Notes under the pieces: generated by a model
What the model was told of the DNA's origin: nothing
The model's input: the letters and a program-made list of their open reading frames with translations, nothing else
Databases searched by the model: none
Assembly (NCBI RefSeq): GCF_017744445.1
Contig: NZ_JAGIBH010000001.1
Location: forward strand, 384,178-448,177
Source of the DNA: Caulobacter sp.
Lineage (GTDB): Bacteria; Pseudomonadota; Alphaproteobacteria; Caulobacterales; Caulobacteraceae
Direction: 5' to 3'
DNA: 64,000 nucleotides
In this document: positions 29,298 through 38,704 of the stretch, in pieces
How the letters are laid out: the number at the start of each line of letters is the position of its first letter
Numbering within the stretch: position 1 is the stretch's first letter
Program-made: the position numbers and the translations under genes

Positions 29298-30683
29298 ATG
29301 GACGGTGACGTGCGTATCAATCCCTTCCTCTCAGGCAATTTCGCGCCGGTGCGCAGCGAGGACGACTTCGCGCTGGAGGTCTGGGGCCAGCTGCCGGCGG
29401 GCCTGAAAGGCACGCTGTATCGCAACGGCCCCAACCCGCAGTTCGACCCGCGCGACGCCAACTATCACTGGTTCGTCGGCGACGGCATGCTGCACGCCTT
29501 CACCGTGGCCGACGGCCAGGTCCGCTACCGCAACCGCTGGGTCCGCACCAACAAGTGGAGCCTGGAATACGACGCCGGCCGGGCGCTGTTCGGCAGCTGG
29601 GGCAATCCGATGACCACCGACCCGTCAGTGCTGCGCGTGGTCAGTGAAGGCTCGGCCAACACCAACATCATCCAGCACGGCGGCCATCTGCTGGCGCTGG
29701 AAGAGGCCCACGCGCCGTTCGAGATGAGCGGCCCGGACCTGGAGACCCTGGGGACCTACGACCTGGGCGGCAAGGTCACGGCCCATCCCAAGACCTGCGC
29801 GTTCACCGGCGAGCTCGTCTTCTTCGCCTATGCCGACGACCCCGTGCCGCTGTCGAACAAGATCAGCTGGGGCCTGGCCGACGCCAGCGGCAAGCTCATC
29901 AAGCGCGAGACCTTCGAGGCGCCGTACTGCTCGATGATCCACGACTGCATCGTCACCGAGCGCCATATCGTCATCCCCGTCCTGCCCCTGACTGGCAGTC
30001 TGCCGCGCGCCATGAGCGGCAAACCCGCCTTCGCCTGGGAGCCGCAGGTGGGCGGCCACTTGGCGGTGATCCGGCGCGACGAGGGGGTGGCCAGCCTGCG
30101 CTGGATCGAGGTCCCGGCGGCTTACGTCTTCCACGTCATGAACGCGTTCGAAGACGGGGAGGCGATCGTCGCCGACGTCATGCGCTACGACTCCGCCCCG
30201 CTGTTCCCCAATCCCGACGGGATCAAGGGCGAGAACGCCGCCGCCTACCTGACCCGCTGGACGATCGACCTAGTCGCCGGAACGGTGTCGGAGGCCGCGC
30301 TGGACGACGCCGCCGGCGAGTTTCCGCGCTTCGACGAACGTTTCGCCGGCATGCCCTATCGTCATGGCTGGTTCGTGGGCCAGAGCCTCAAGCCCGGCGA
30401 CTTCCGATCCAACATCGTGGTGCATCTGGACCTCGCGACGGGCGCGAAAAAGACCTGGACCGTGCCGCAGGGCGACGCGATCTCCGAGGCCGTCTTCACC
30501 CATGCCGGCGACGGCGCGGCGGAAGGCGAGGGCTGGCTGACGGCGGTGATCTATCGCCAGGCGGACGACGTGTCGGAGTTCGTGGTGTTCGACGCCCAGA
30601 AGGTGGAGCGGGGCCCGATCGCCGGCGCCAGGCTGCCGCGCCGCGTGCCGTTCGGCTTCCACGGCCAGTGGGTTCGCGTCTGA
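29298..30683 (+). CDS. Carotenoid cleavage oxygenase family protein
   Basis: A 461-residue non-heme iron oxygenase with a seven-bladed propeller. Expected iron-binding histidines are in the segments VTAHPKTCAF, MIHDCIVTERHIV, VFHVMNAFEDGE and a C-terminal PFGFHGQWV, and GTLYRNGPNPQF near residue 38 is a family signature. Members cleave carotenoids, stilbenes or lignin-derived styrenes; no carotenoid synthesis gene is in the window, so a phenylpropanoid-type substrate is equally possible. Start ATG 29298 has CAGGAGG upstream. Divergent from a TetR gene, its likely regulator. Confidence 0.94.
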   Translation: MDGDVRINPFLSGNFAPVRSEDDFALEVWGQLPAGLKGTLYRNGPNPQFDPRDANYHWFVGDGMLHAFTVADGQVRYRNRWVRTNKWSLEYDAGRALFGSWGNPMTTDPSVLRVVSEGSANTNIIQHGGHLLALEEAHAPFEMSGPDLETLGTYDLGGKVTAHPKTCAFTGELVFFAYADDPVPLSNKISWGLADASGKLIKRETFEAPYCSMIHDCIVTERHIVIPVLPLTGSLPRAMSGKPAFAWEPQVGGHLAVIRRDEGVASLRWIEVPAAYVFHVMNAFEDGEAIVADVMRYDSAPLFPNPDGIKGENAAAYLTRWTIDLVAGTVSEAALDDAAGEFPRFDERFAGMPYRHGWFVGQSLKPGDFRSNIVVHLDLATGAKKTWTVPQGDAISEAVFTHAGDGAAEGEGWLTAVIYRQADDVSEFVVFDAQKVERGPIAGARLPRRVPFGFHGQWVRV

Positions 30684-30685
30684 GC

Positions 30686-30727
30686 TCAAACGCACGTTTG
30701 ACTCGCCGCGCGGCCTCCCGCTAACTC
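30686..30727 (+). promoter_or_regulatory. Promoter with overlapping palindrome upstream of the DUF2855 gene
   Basis: The perfect palindrome TCAAACG-CA-CGTTTGA (30686-30701) overlaps a -35-like TTGACTC (30698-30704). GCTAACTC (30720-30727) fits the -10 consensus I recall for Caulobacter housekeeping promoters, with 15 bases between. AAACGnnCGTTT-type sites are typical TetR-family operators. Confidence 0.5.
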
Positions 30728-30752
30728 GCGCCAAACAGCATGGGAGGCCGCC

Positions 30753-31808
30753 ATGGCCTGGGACTTCGTCGTCGCCAAGACCGACCTGCGCCGCAGCGAA
30801 TTTCGCGACGTCGAGCCGCCACCGCTGGCCGACGGTCAGGTTCGGCTGGCCATCGAGAGCTTCGCCCTGACGGCCAACAACATCACCTATGCCGTGTTCG
30901 GCGAGATGATGAAGTACTGGGGCTTTTTCCCAGGCCCAGACGGCTTCGGCCGCGTGCCGGTTTGGGGTCATGCGCGGGTCGAGGCCTCGGCGCATTCCGA
31001 CATCGCGGTGGGGCAGCGGTTCTACGGCTACTGGCCGATGTCGACGCACCTGACGGTGCAGGCCAAGCCCGGCAAGAGCGGCTTCACCGATGTGTCGGCC
31101 CATCGCCAGCCTTTACCGCCGGTCTACAACCAGTACCTGGCGGTGGGCGCGGCGGATGACCTGGAGGCGCACCGGGCGCTGCTGCAGCCGCTGTTCATCA
31201 CCGGCTTCCTGATCGACGACCAGTTCGACGAGTATGGCTTCTACGGCGCGAAGAGCGTGATCCTGTCCAGCGCCTCGTCCAAGACGGCGATCGCCCTGGC
31301 GGCGCTGCTGAAGAAGCGCGGCGGCGTGACGGTGGTGGGCCTGACTTCGCCGCGCAACAAGGCGTTCGTCGAGGGGCTGGGGTTCTACGACCAGGTGGTG
31401 CTGTACGACGACCTGGCGGCCGCGCCGATCGACGGGCCTGCGGCGTTCGTGGACTTCGCGGGCGATGCGGCGGTGCTGGGGGCGGTGCACGAGCGGTTCG
31501 CCGATGACTTGAAGGCTTCGATCCTGGTGGGCGGCACGCACTGGGAGGCGCCGCGTGGGGGAGGGGCTTTGCCGGGGCCGCAGCCGGCCTTCTTCTTCGC
31601 GCCGGATCGTGTGGCCAAGCGGCAGAAGGACTGGGCGCCGGGCGAGTTCGAGCAGCGCTACGGCGCGGCCTGGGCGGGGTTCGTGGCCGATGCGCCACGG
31701 TGGCTGAAGGTCGAGGTCGGCGAGGGCCGCGAGGCGATGCAGGCGGCGTACCTGGCGCAGGTGGAGGGCGGGACCCGTCCTGACACGGGTGTGGTGCTGA
31801 AGCCGTAG
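30753..31808 (+). CDS. DUF2855 family protein (MDR-like dehydrogenase relative)
   Basis: A 351-residue protein. N-terminal features VRLAIESFALTANNITYAVFGEMMKYWGFFP and VPVWGHARVEAS resemble the GroES-like half of medium-chain dehydrogenases; a Rossmann-like half follows with AKSVILSSASSKTAIALAALLKKRG and VVGLTSPRN. The usual zinc ligands and GxGxxG loop are missing, so it is not a classical alcohol dehydrogenase. DUF2855 members often sit in lipid or fatty-acid-related regulons; nothing here proves that. SD GGGAGG precedes the ATG. Its own promoter with a TetR-type palindrome lies upstream. Confidence 0.9.
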   Translation: MAWDFVVAKTDLRRSEFRDVEPPPLADGQVRLAIESFALTANNITYAVFGEMMKYWGFFPGPDGFGRVPVWGHARVEASAHSDIAVGQRFYGYWPMSTHLTVQAKPGKSGFTDVSAHRQPLPPVYNQYLAVGAADDLEAHRALLQPLFITGFLIDDQFDEYGFYGAKSVILSSASSKTAIALAALLKKRGGVTVVGLTSPRNKAFVEGLGFYDQVVLYDDLAAAPIDGPAAFVDFAGDAAVLGAVHERFADDLKASILVGGTHWEAPRGGGALPGPQPAFFFAPDRVAKRQKDWAPGEFEQRYGAAWAGFVADAPRWLKVEVGEGREAMQAAYLAQVEGGTRPDTGVVLKP

Positions 31809-31809
31809 T

Positions 31810-31932
31810 TTCCTTTTCCCCTTGCGGGAGAAGGTGGCGGCGAAGCCGACGGATGAGGGGTTTCTCGGCGGCGCCGTGCGACCCCTCACCCGGCCCTACG
31901 GGCCACCCTCTCCCGCAAGGGGAGAGGGGAAA
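31810..31932. repeat. Family B inverted-repeat element (B4)
   Basis: Ends CCCCTTGCGGGAGAAGG and CCTCTCCCGCAAGGGGAGAGG (outer hairpins) with inner GGATGAGGGGT / ACCCCTCACCC. It fills the whole gap between the convergent DUF2855 stop (31808) and the ArsR-like stop (31935). Confidence 0.9.
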
Positions 31933-31934
31933 AC

Positions 31935-32651
31935 CTAAGCGGCGATGCTGCCTTCGTCTTCAAGACTCACGCCGAGCCGCTCCCGCAACGCCTGCACCCC
32001 CTCCGCCGTCAACCGCACCGCCCGTCCCTTCACCTCCAACGCCAACCACCCCCGCCGCGTCATCGCCTCCAGCAACTTCACCCCCAGCGGCCCGGCCAGA
32101 TGATGCCGCCGTTCGGTCCAGTCCAGGCACTGCCGCGCCACGCCCCTCGGCGAGCGCAGAGCATCGACCGCCACGCCCAGGTCCTCGAACCAGCGGCGGC
32201 CGTCCTCCGTCACCTCATAGAGCTTCTCCGCCGCCGGCCGGATCAGGTCCCGATCGACCAGCGCCTCGCACACCCGCACCCCCAGCCGTCCCGCCAGGTG
32301 GCCATAGCAGCACCGCGCATCCCGCAGCGCCCGGGCCTTGGGCGAGCGCGGGACCTCCAGCGAGCGCACCGGCGTCGCCAGCACCGACAGGGCCTCGATC
32401 GCGTGCGCCACCTCGGCCGAGGCCAGGCGGTAGTAGCGATGCCGCCCCTCGCGCTCGACCGCCAGCAGGCCGCCGTCGACCAGCTTGGCCAGGTGATTGC
32501 TGGCCGCCTGGGCCGTGACGCCGGCCGCCCAGGCCAGGGCGCTGGCGGGCTGGGCGCGGCCGTCCTGCAGGGCCTGCAGCATGGCGGCGCGGGTCGGGTC
32601 GCCGATCAGGGCGGGCGGGGGTGGCGATATTGGCGTCCATATTCGCATCAT
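31935..32651 (-). CDS. ArsR-type helix-turn-helix regulator
   Basis: A 238-residue regulator. Residues about 8-85 form the winged helix: LIGDPTRAAMLQALQDGRAQPASALAWAAGVTAQAASNHLAKLVDGGLL, then VEREGRHRYYRLA. A second winged-helix-like region may lie in the C-terminal half (KLYEVTEDGRRWFEDLGV). ARCCYGHLAGRLG holds two adjacent Cys and a His, which could sense metal or thiols. Start choice (ATG 32651) follows family length; an ATG at 32678 is possible. It is divergent from the MFS exporter 74 bases away, which it likely represses. Confidence 0.88.
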   Translation of the reverse strand: MMRIWTPISPPPPALIGDPTRAAMLQALQDGRAQPASALAWAAGVTAQAASNHLAKLVDGGLLAVEREGRHRYYRLASAEVAHAIEALSVLATPVRSLEVPRSPKARALRDARCCYGHLAGRLGVRVCEALVDRDLIRPAAEKLYEVTEDGRRWFEDLGVAVDALRSPRGVARQCLDWTERRHHLAGPLGVKLLEAMTRRGWLALEVKGRAVRLTAEGVQALRERLGVSLEDEGSIAA

Positions 32652-32724
32652 ACGGCCATCGCCGGCGGAATGGTTCATCGGCGCGTGTAGCATCCGGGCG
32701 GCGGATCGGGGCATGTCGAGGACC

Positions 32725-34071
32725 ATGAGTAACCCACGCCTTCCGCTGATCACCGCCGCCGCCAGCTTCGGCTTCTTCGTCACCCAGCTGGACGTGACCA
32801 TCGTCAATGTGGCGCTGGACGCCATCGGCGCGGCGTTCCACGCCCCGACGGCGCAGCTGCAATGGGTGGTCGACGCCTACATTCTCGCGCTCGCGGCCAT
32901 GCTGCTGTCGGCCGGCGCGATCGGCGACCGGGTGGGGCCGCGCCGGGCGTTCGTGGCGGGGCTGGTGCTGTTCGGCCTGACCTCGGCGGCGTGCGGGTTC
33001 GCGATGAGTCCGCTGGCGCTGATCCTGGCCCGCGCGGCGCAAGGGGCGGCTGGTGCGCTACTGATCCCGCCTTCGCTGGCCCTGATCGCCCACGCGGCGC
33101 ACGGCGACGCCAGCAAGCGCGCCTCGGCCGTGGGCTGGTGGACCGCCGCCGGCGGGGTGTCGATCGCCTTGGGCCCGGTGCTGGGCGGCCTGCTGGTCGA
33201 GACCCTGGGCTGGCGCTGGGTGTTCTTCGTCAACCTGCCGGTCTGCGCCCTGGGCGCGGTGCTGACCCTGGCGGTCGCGCCCGAGGCGCCGGCCAAGCCC
33301 AAGGTCCCGTTCGACATCCCCGGGCAGGCCCTGGCGGTGGCGGCGGTGTCGCTGCTGGTCGGCGGGCTGATCGAGGGCGGCCACCGAGGCTGGGGTGGTG
33401 CGCCCCTGCTGGCCCTGATCGCCGGCGTGCTGCTGGCCGTGGCCTTCGTCCTGTTCGAGCGTCGCGCGGAGCACCCCGCCATGCCGCTCAGCGCCTTCCG
33501 CAAGCGTCCGGCCTGGACGGCGGTGGTGGTCGGCTCGGCGCTGAACTTCACCTATTACGGCCTGATCTTCGTGCTGGGCCTGTACATGCTGCGCGCCCTG
33601 CACTGGGCGCCGGCCAAGGCGGGCCTGGCCTTCCTGCCGCTGACGGCGACCTTCATCGTCTCGAACCTGCTGAGCGGCGGCCTGGTGGCCCGCTTCGGCG
33701 CGCGGACGGTGACGACGGGCGGCGTGCTGCTGGCCGCCTGCGGCTATGCCCTGACGGCGCGTTTGGGCGTGGGCAGCGGCATGGTCGAGATGCTGCCCGG
33801 TTTCGCCTTGATCCCTGGCGGCATGGGCCTGGCCATCCCGGCCCTGACCAGCGGCCTGCTGGCCAGCGTCGACAAGCACGACGCCGGCGCGGCCTCGGGC
33901 GCGCTCAACGCCTGCCGCCAGGTCGGCGGCGCGGCGGGGGTGGCGATCTTCGGGGCGCTGGCGGGGGCGGATGTGGTGACGGGGCTGCACGTGTCGGGTT
34001 TGAGCGCGGCAGTGCTGCTGGTCGGGGCGGCGGGAGTGGCGGGGTTGCCTCAGAAAATCCAACAACAATAG
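32725..34071 (+). CDS. MFS multidrug efflux transporter (DHA2/EmrB-QacA type)
   Basis: A 448-residue inner-membrane exporter with about 14 hydrophobic helices. Helix 1 and its loop carry FFVTQLDVTIVNVALDAIG, and AGAIGDRVGPRRAF is the MFS motif A; WWTAAGGVSIALGPVLGGLLVETLGWRWVFFVNLP is motif C and the DHA2 signature. Start 32725 has GAGG 5 bases upstream; ATG 32713 is an alternative. With the divergent ArsR-like gene it forms a regulator-exporter pair; the exported compound is unknown. Confidence 0.92.
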   Translation: MSNPRLPLITAAASFGFFVTQLDVTIVNVALDAIGAAFHAPTAQLQWVVDAYILALAAMLLSAGAIGDRVGPRRAFVAGLVLFGLTSAACGFAMSPLALILARAAQGAAGALLIPPSLALIAHAAHGDASKRASAVGWWTAAGGVSIALGPVLGGLLVETLGWRWVFFVNLPVCALGAVLTLAVAPEAPAKPKVPFDIPGQALAVAAVSLLVGGLIEGGHRGWGGAPLLALIAGVLLAVAFVLFERRAEHPAMPLSAFRKRPAWTAVVVGSALNFTYYGLIFVLGLYMLRALHWAPAKAGLAFLPLTATFIVSNLLSGGLVARFGARTVTTGGVLLAACGYALTARLGVGSGMVEMLPGFALIPGGMGLAIPALTSGLLASVDKHDAGAASGALNACRQVGGAAGVAIFGALAGADVVTGLHVSGLSAAVLLVGAAGVAGLPQKIQQQ

Positions 34072-34200
34072 TCCGTCTCCCCGGCGAAAGCCGGGGCCCA
34101 GATCGAGCCCAGGGCGCTTGTGGTTGGGTGAGGCCGTGGGCGCGAACACCCCAACCTCTCCGGATGAATCTGGGTCCCGGCGTTCGCCGGGAATGCGGAG
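34072..34200. repeat. Family A inverted-repeat element (A5)
   Basis: TCCGTCTCCCCGGCGAAAGC begins the base after the MFS stop codon. The right arm, CTGGGTCCCGGCGTTCGCCG, is more diverged than in other copies. It precedes the GIY-YIG gene by 52 bases. Confidence 0.9.
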
Positions 34201-34252
34201 TTTTATAAATCTATAGGTTGAGTGGTGCGAGCTTTGCCATAAACATTGGCCC

Positions 34253-34537
34253 ATGGCGTTCTACGTCTACATCATGGCCAGTCGTCGCAACGGCACGCTG
34301 TACACCGGCTCTACGGATGACCTCGGCCGGCGCGTCTTCGAGCACAAAAGCCAAGTCACGGGCTTCACCGCCAAATATGGCTGCACGATGCTGGTCTGGA
34401 GCGAGGTCCATGACGGTCGCGAGAGCGCCCTGATCCGCGAACGGCAAATCAAGGAGTGGCGGCGGGTCTGGAAGCTCCAGTTGATCGAAGCCGCCAATCC
34501 GGACTGGCGGGACCTGGGGCTGGAATTCCTGGGCTAG
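34253..34537 (+). CDS. GIY-YIG nuclease family protein
   Basis: A 94-residue single-domain GIY-YIG protein (UPF0213-like). The signature is split as FYVYIMASRRNGTLYTGSTDDLGRRVFEHK, with Tyr and Arg of the active site, and ESALIRERQIKEWRRVWKLQLIE supplies the Glu. Bacterial genomes carry many such stand-alone domains; role is probably DNA repair or unknown rather than homing. It is flanked by elements A5 and A6. Neighbouring mobile repeats make a recent insertion possible, but codon use is normal. Confidence 0.9.
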   Translation: MAFYVYIMASRRNGTLYTGSTDDLGRRVFEHKSQVTGFTAKYGCTMLVWSEVHDGRESALIRERQIKEWRRVWKLQLIEAANPDWRDLGLEFLG

Positions 34538-34562
34538 CCCTGAAGCTCTGACGTGAATGCGA

Positions 34563-34594
34563 AAGGGCGCCGAACGAGATCGTCCGGCGCCCTT
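34563..34594. terminator. Hairpin terminator between GIY-YIG gene and secA
   Basis: AAGGGCGCCG (34563-34572) and CGGCGCCCTT (34585-34594) are perfect 10-base arms. It lies between convergent genes, 25 bases after the GIY-YIG stop; minus-strand sequence after it is TTCG, so termination efficiency is uncertain. Confidence 0.6.
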
Positions 34595-34599
34595 CGGTT

Positions 34600-34633
34600 C
34601 GATCTGGGCCCCGGCTTTCGCCGGGGAGATCGG
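34600..34633. repeat. Family A half element (A6)
   Basis: A single right arm, GATCTGGGCCCCGGCTTTCG followed by CCGGGGAGATCGGG, with no partner arm within 200 bases. It lies 27 bases from the secA stop. This looks like a solo end or a decayed copy. Confidence 0.85.
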
Positions 34634-34660
34634 GTTATTTGAGATCGTTCAGTGTGAAAC

Positions 34661-37429
34661 TCACACCAGCGAGCCGTGGCACTGCTTGAACTTCTTGCCC
34701 GAGCCGCAGGGGCAGGGGCTGTTGCGGTTGGTGCGGTCCCAGCCGTCGGGCAGGGCCGAGACCGGCAGGGCTTCGCGTTGCTGCGGCGACAGGCCGTCCG
34801 GGATCGCGCCGGCGACGGCGGCGTTCTCGCCGGTCAGCGGGTCCAGGTGGACCTCGACCAGGTTGTCCAGCGACTGGTGCGGCACTTCCGGCTCGGCATA
34901 GGCGATCTCGACCGTCATCAGCCAGCGGGTGGTGTTGGTGCGGAGATCCCCCAGCAGCTTCTCGAACAGCGAGAAGGCTTCGGTCTTGTACTCGTTCAGC
35001 GGATCACGCTGGCCGTAGCCGCGCAGGCCGATGACGTTGCGCAGGTGGTCCAGGTGCATCAGGTGCTCGCGCCACTGCAGATCGATCATCTGCAGCAGGA
35101 AGTTCTTCTCGACCGAGCGCATCTGCTCGGGCGTGATGATCACTTCGCGCTGAGCGGCGTATTCGTCGGCCGCCTTCTGGATGCGGTCCTTGATCTCTTC
35201 GTCGGCGATGCCTTCCTCGGCGGCCCACGCCTCGATCGGCAGGTCCAGGCCCAGGATCGACTGGACGCGTTCCTTCAGGCCCTCGATGTCCCACTGCTCG
35301 GCATAGGCCTTGGGCGGCAGGTGGCGGGCGACCAGGTCGTCGATCGTGTCCTGGCGCATCTCGGCGATGATTTCCGAGAGGTCGCTGGACTCCATGAACT
35401 CCTGGCGCTGCTCGAACACGGCCTTGCGCTGGTCGTTGACGACGTCGTCGTACTTCAGGAGGTTCTTGCGGATCTCGTAGTTGCGCTGCTCGACGCGCTT
35501 TTGCGCCGTGGCGATGGCGTTGTTCAGCCACTTGTGGGTGATCGCCTCGCCTTCCTGGACGCCGAAGGTGCGCATGATCGCGTCCAGGCGCTCGCCGGCG
35601 AAGATGCGCAGCAGGTCGTCTTCGCACGACAGGAAGAACTTCGAACGACCCGGGTCGCCCTGACGGCCGGTGCGGCCGCGCAGCTGGTTGTCGATGCGGC
35701 GGCTTTCGTGGCGCTCGGTGCCCAGCACGAACAGGCCGCCGGCGTCGAGCGCTTGCTTCTTGCGATCGGCGACCTCGGCCTCGATGCGGGCGCGTTCCTC
35801 GACCTCGTCCTCGTGCGAGATCTCCAGGCCCATGCCACGCTGCTGCTGCTTCCAGTTGGCGACGCGCATGTCGACGCTGCCGCCCAGCTGGATGTCGGTG
35901 CCGCGGCCGGCCATGTTGGTGGCGATGGTCACCGCGCCAGGCACGCCCGCGTCGGCGACGATGCCGGCTTCCTGCTCGTGGAAGCGGGCGTTCAGCACCT
36001 GGTGCGGAATGCCCTTCTGCTTCTTGCCGTCGTTCTCGAAGGCGTAGGTGGCTAGCAGCTTGGACAGCTCTTCCGACTTCTCGATCGAGACGGTGCCGAC
36101 CAGGATCGGCTGGCCGCGCACGTGGCAGTCGGCGATCTGCTTGAGGATGGCCTCGTTCTTCTCGCGCTCGGTGCGATAGACCTCATCGTCGTCGTCGATG
36201 CGCTGGATGGTGCGGTTGGTCGGGATTTCCGACACGCTCATCTTGTAGATGTCGTCGAACTCTTGAGCCTCGGTCGACGCCGTGCCGGTCATGCCCGACA
36301 GCTTCTTGTAGAGGCGGAAGTAGTTCTGGATGGTCACCGAGGCCAGGGTCTGGTTCTCGGGCTGGATGTCGGCGCCTTCCTTGGCCTCGATGGCCTGGTG
36401 CAGGCCTTCCGACAGGCGGCGGCCGGTCATCATGCGGCCGGTGAACTCGTCGATCAGGACAACCTCGCCGCCCTTGACGATGTAGTCCTTGTCGCGCGTG
36501 TACAGCACGTTGGCGCGCAGGGCCTGGTTGACGTGGTGCACCACCGAGACGTTGGCCGCGTCGTACAGACCCGCCGAGTCCTCGGCCAGGTGGCCGCCGG
36601 CCATCAGGATCTCTTCGATCTTTTCCTGGCCGTCCTCGGTCAGGATGACCTGCTTCTGCTTCTCGTCGTGGTCGTAGGTGCCCTTGTCGAGGATCAGCTG
36701 CTTCACCAGCACGTCGATCGTCTTGTAGAACTCGCTGCGGTCCTCGGTCGGGCCCGAGATGATCAGCGGCGTGCGGGCTTCGTCGATCAGGATCGAGTCC
36801 ACTTCGTCGACGATGACGAAGTTGTGGCCGCGCTGGACCATTTCCTCGACGCTGTAGACGAGGTTGTCGCGCAGGTAGTCGAAGCCGAATTCGTTGTTGG
36901 TGCCGTAGGTGATGTCGCTGCGGTACGCGCGCTGACGCTCGCCTTGGCTGAGGCCGTTGACGATGACGCCGTACGACAGGCCCAGGAAGTTGTGGATCTG
37001 GCCCATCCAGTCGGCGTCGCGGGTGGCCAGGTAGTCGTTGACGGTGATGACGTGTACGCCCTTGCCTTCCAGGGCGTTCAGATAGGTGGGCAGGGTGGCG
37101 ACCAGGGTCTTGCCTTCACCCGTGCGCATTTCCGAGATGCCCGAGAAGTGCAGCACCATGCCGCCGACCATCTGGACGTCGAAGTGGCGCATGCCCAGCA
37201 CGCGCTTCGAAGCTTCACGCACCACGGCGAAGGCTTCGTTCAGGATGTCGTCCAGCGTCTGGCCGTTGGCCAGGCGGTCCTTGAACTCGGCGGTCTTGGC
37301 CTTCAGGGCCTCGTCCGACAGGGCGGCGTATTCCGGCTCCAGCGCATTGATCTTGGCGACCCGCGCCTGGAAGGTCTTGACCTTGCGTTCGTTCGAAGAG
37401 CCGAAGAGCTTTTTGGCGAGACCAAGCAT
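34661..37429 (-). CDS. secA: Preprotein translocase ATPase
   Basis: A 922-residue SecA, the motor that pushes unfolded proteins through SecYEG. NBD1 has [13 protein letters not shown] (Walker A) and [16 protein letters not shown] (Walker B region); the preprotein crosslinking and wing domains follow, then NBD2 with [15 protein letters not shown] and [11 protein letters not shown]. The C-terminal zinc/SecB-binding motif is complete: [20 protein letters not shown]. Start [16 protein letters not shown] is standard for the family. It is divergent from the parvulin gene; a promoter candidate is listed. Confidence 0.99.
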   Translation of the reverse strand: MLGLAKKLFGSSNERKVKTFQARVAKINALEPEYAALSDEALKAKTAEFKDRLANGQTLDDILNEAFAVVREASKRVLGMRHFDVQMVGGMVLHFSGISEMRTGEGKTLVATLPTYLNALEGKGVHVITVNDYLATRDADWMGQIHNFLGLSYGVIVNGLSQGERQRAYRSDITYGTNNEFGFDYLRDNLVYSVEEMVQRGHNFVIVDEVDSILIDEARTPLIISGPTEDRSEFYKTIDVLVKQLILDKGTYDHDEKQKQVILTEDGQEKIEEILMAGGHLAEDSAGLYDAANVSVVHHVNQALRANVLYTRDKDYIVKGGEVVLIDEFTGRMMTGRRLSEGLHQAIEAKEGADIQPENQTLASVTIQNYFRLYKKLSGMTGTASTEAQEFDDIYKMSVSEIPTNRTIQRIDDDDEVYRTEREKNEAILKQIADCHVRGQPILVGTVSIEKSEELSKLLATYAFENDGKKQKGIPHQVLNARFHEQEAGIVADAGVPGAVTIATNMAGRGTDIQLGGSVDMRVANWKQQQRGMGLEISHEDEVEERARIEAEVADRKKQALDAGGLFVLGTERHESRRIDNQLRGRTGRQGDPGRSKFFLSCEDDLLRIFAGERLDAIMRTFGVQEGEAITHKWLNNAIATAQKRVEQRNYEIRKNLLKYDDVVNDQRKAVFEQRQEFMESSDLSEIIAEMRQDTIDDLVARHLPPKAYAEQWDIEGLKERVQSILGLDLPIEAWAAEEGIADEEIKDRIQKAADEYAAQREVIITPEQMRSVEKNFLLQMIDLQWREHLMHLDHLRNVIGLRGYGQRDPLNEYKTEAFSLFEKLLGDLRTNTTRWLMTVEIAYAEPEVPHQSLDNLVEVHLDPLTGENAAVAGAIPDGLSPQQREALPVSALPDGWDRTNRNSPCPCGSGKKFKQCHGSLV

Positions 37430-37734
37430 GCAGGGGGAATCCGAAAGGGACGTTTTGACGAGGAGGCCGGCGCTAAGGCTGTGCGGCCTCGACTACGGAA
37501 TATGGAGTCGCACGGGATCAACGGAAAATTCCGCTATTCCCACGCGGCCGGAGACTTAAGCACCGGTCATCTTGGTGTCAACGCGAAGACCCCGGCGCAA
37601 GTAAGGCTTTAGGCCCGCTTAGTGGCCGTCCCGCCTCAGTTTTCGCCACCCCGAACGCTTTAGGTGGCGAAGCCGTTTCCACTCGGCGAAAAAGCACGCT
37701 AGAGCCGTCTGCAACAAAGCCGGAGATCTTGGCC
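37430..37734. other. 305-base divergent regulatory gap between secA and the parvulin gene
   Basis: No gene here. It holds a secA promoter candidate (37554-37581), an inverted repeat TTCGCCACC (37642-37650) / GGTGGCGAA (37663-37671), and a -10-like GCTAGAGC at 37698-37705 for the parvulin gene. I see no repeat element. Confidence 0.6.
37554..37581 (-). promoter_or_regulatory. Candidate secA promoter
   Basis: On the minus strand TTGACAC and GCTTAAGT are separated by 13 bases. This fits the Caulobacter housekeeping consensus (TTGACGS, 10-14 bases, GCTANAWC, from memory). It is about 125 bases upstream of the secA ATG. Confidence 0.4.
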
Positions 37735-38694
37735 TTGAAAACCACTTTCCGCCTCCTGGGTATGATCGGCGCCGTAACCTGCGCCCTGGTGCTGGTCTCG
37801 TGCGGCCAGAACAAGGTCGCCGAGCGTCCGCCCGAGCCCGGCGACACCGCCGTGGCGCGCGTCAACGGCCAGGTGATCTGGGCGTCGGACGTCAAGCGCG
37901 AGGCGGTGGCTCAAGGCCTGATCAGCGAAGGCGAGCCGCTGGACATCTCCAGCGAGGTCTTCCGCCAGCGCCTGGACGAGGTGATCGACCAGAAGCTGCT
38001 GGCCGCCGAGGCGACCAAGCGCAAGATCGACAAGGAAGCCATCGCCCAGCGCCGCCTGGCCGCCGCCCGCGAGCGCATCCTGGGCGACATGCTGGTCGAG
38101 GGCGTGGTCGAGAAGGCCGTCACCGAGGACGCTATCCGCAAGCTCTATGCCGAGCAGCAGAAGCTTTCGAAGCGCTCGGAAGAGATCCGCGCCCGCCAGA
38201 TCATCGTCGGCAACCAGGCCGAGGCCGACAGCGTCAAGAAGCTCTTGGCCTCCGGCGCCTCGTTCGACGCCCTGGCCATGGAGCGCTCGACCGACCAGGC
38301 CACCCGCTTCAACGGCGGCGACCTGGGCTATTTCACGCTGGACGTGATGCCCGAGCCCTATGGCGTGGCCCTGAAGGACGCCGCCAAGGGCGCGCTGGTC
38401 GGTCCGTTCGCGGCCGAAGGCGGCTGGGTCATCGTCAAGGTCGAGGACAAGCGCACCGAAGAGCCGATCACGCTGGAGGCCGCGCGTCCGCAGATCGTGC
38501 GCTTCCTGACCTATGACCAGGTCCGCGACATCCTCGAGAAGCTGCGCGGCTCGGCCAAGGTCGAGATGCTGATCGGCAAGACCCAGGACGCGACCGGCCC
38601 CGCCGGCGCCCAGGAACCGGCTTCGGCGCCGCCGGAGCCGCCGGCCGGCGCGCCGGCCTCGGCGCCGCCTCCCGCTCAACCCGCTAAGAAGTAA
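37735..38694 (+). CDS. Parvulin-type peptidyl-prolyl isomerase lipoprotein (SurA/PpiC-like)
   Basis: A 319-residue exported chaperone. The N-terminus MKTTFRLLGMIGAVTCALVLVSCG is a lipoprotein signal with lipobox LVSC. A SurA-like N domain (VNGQVIWASDVKREAVAQGL, DQKLLAAEATKRKID) leads to one rotamase domain at about 160-265 (IRARQIIVGNQAEADSVKKLLASGASF ... NGGDLGYF). The tail is Pro/Ala-rich. I place the start at TTG 37735 because GGAG lies 9 bases upstream; TTG 37729 is too close. It faces argJ at 10 bases, and probably folds outer-membrane proteins at the periplasmic face. Confidence 0.88.
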   Translation: MKTTFRLLGMIGAVTCALVLVSCGQNKVAERPPEPGDTAVARVNGQVIWASDVKREAVAQGLISEGEPLDISSEVFRQRLDEVIDQKLLAAEATKRKIDKEAIAQRRLAAARERILGDMLVEGVVEKAVTEDAIRKLYAEQQKLSKRSEEIRARQIIVGNQAEADSVKKLLASGASFDALAMERSTDQATRFNGGDLGYFTLDVMPEPYGVALKDAAKGALVGPFAAEGGWVIVKVEDKRTEEPITLEAARPQIVRFLTYDQVRDILEKLRGSAKVEMLIGKTQDATGPAGAQEPASAPPEPPAGAPASAPPPAQPAKK

Positions 38695-38704
38695 GAAGCG
38701 GCCT

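Noticed and set aside
34253..34537. Homing endonuclease from the GIY-YIG domain
   Set aside because: It is a short stand-alone domain without an intron, intein or DNA-recognition region.
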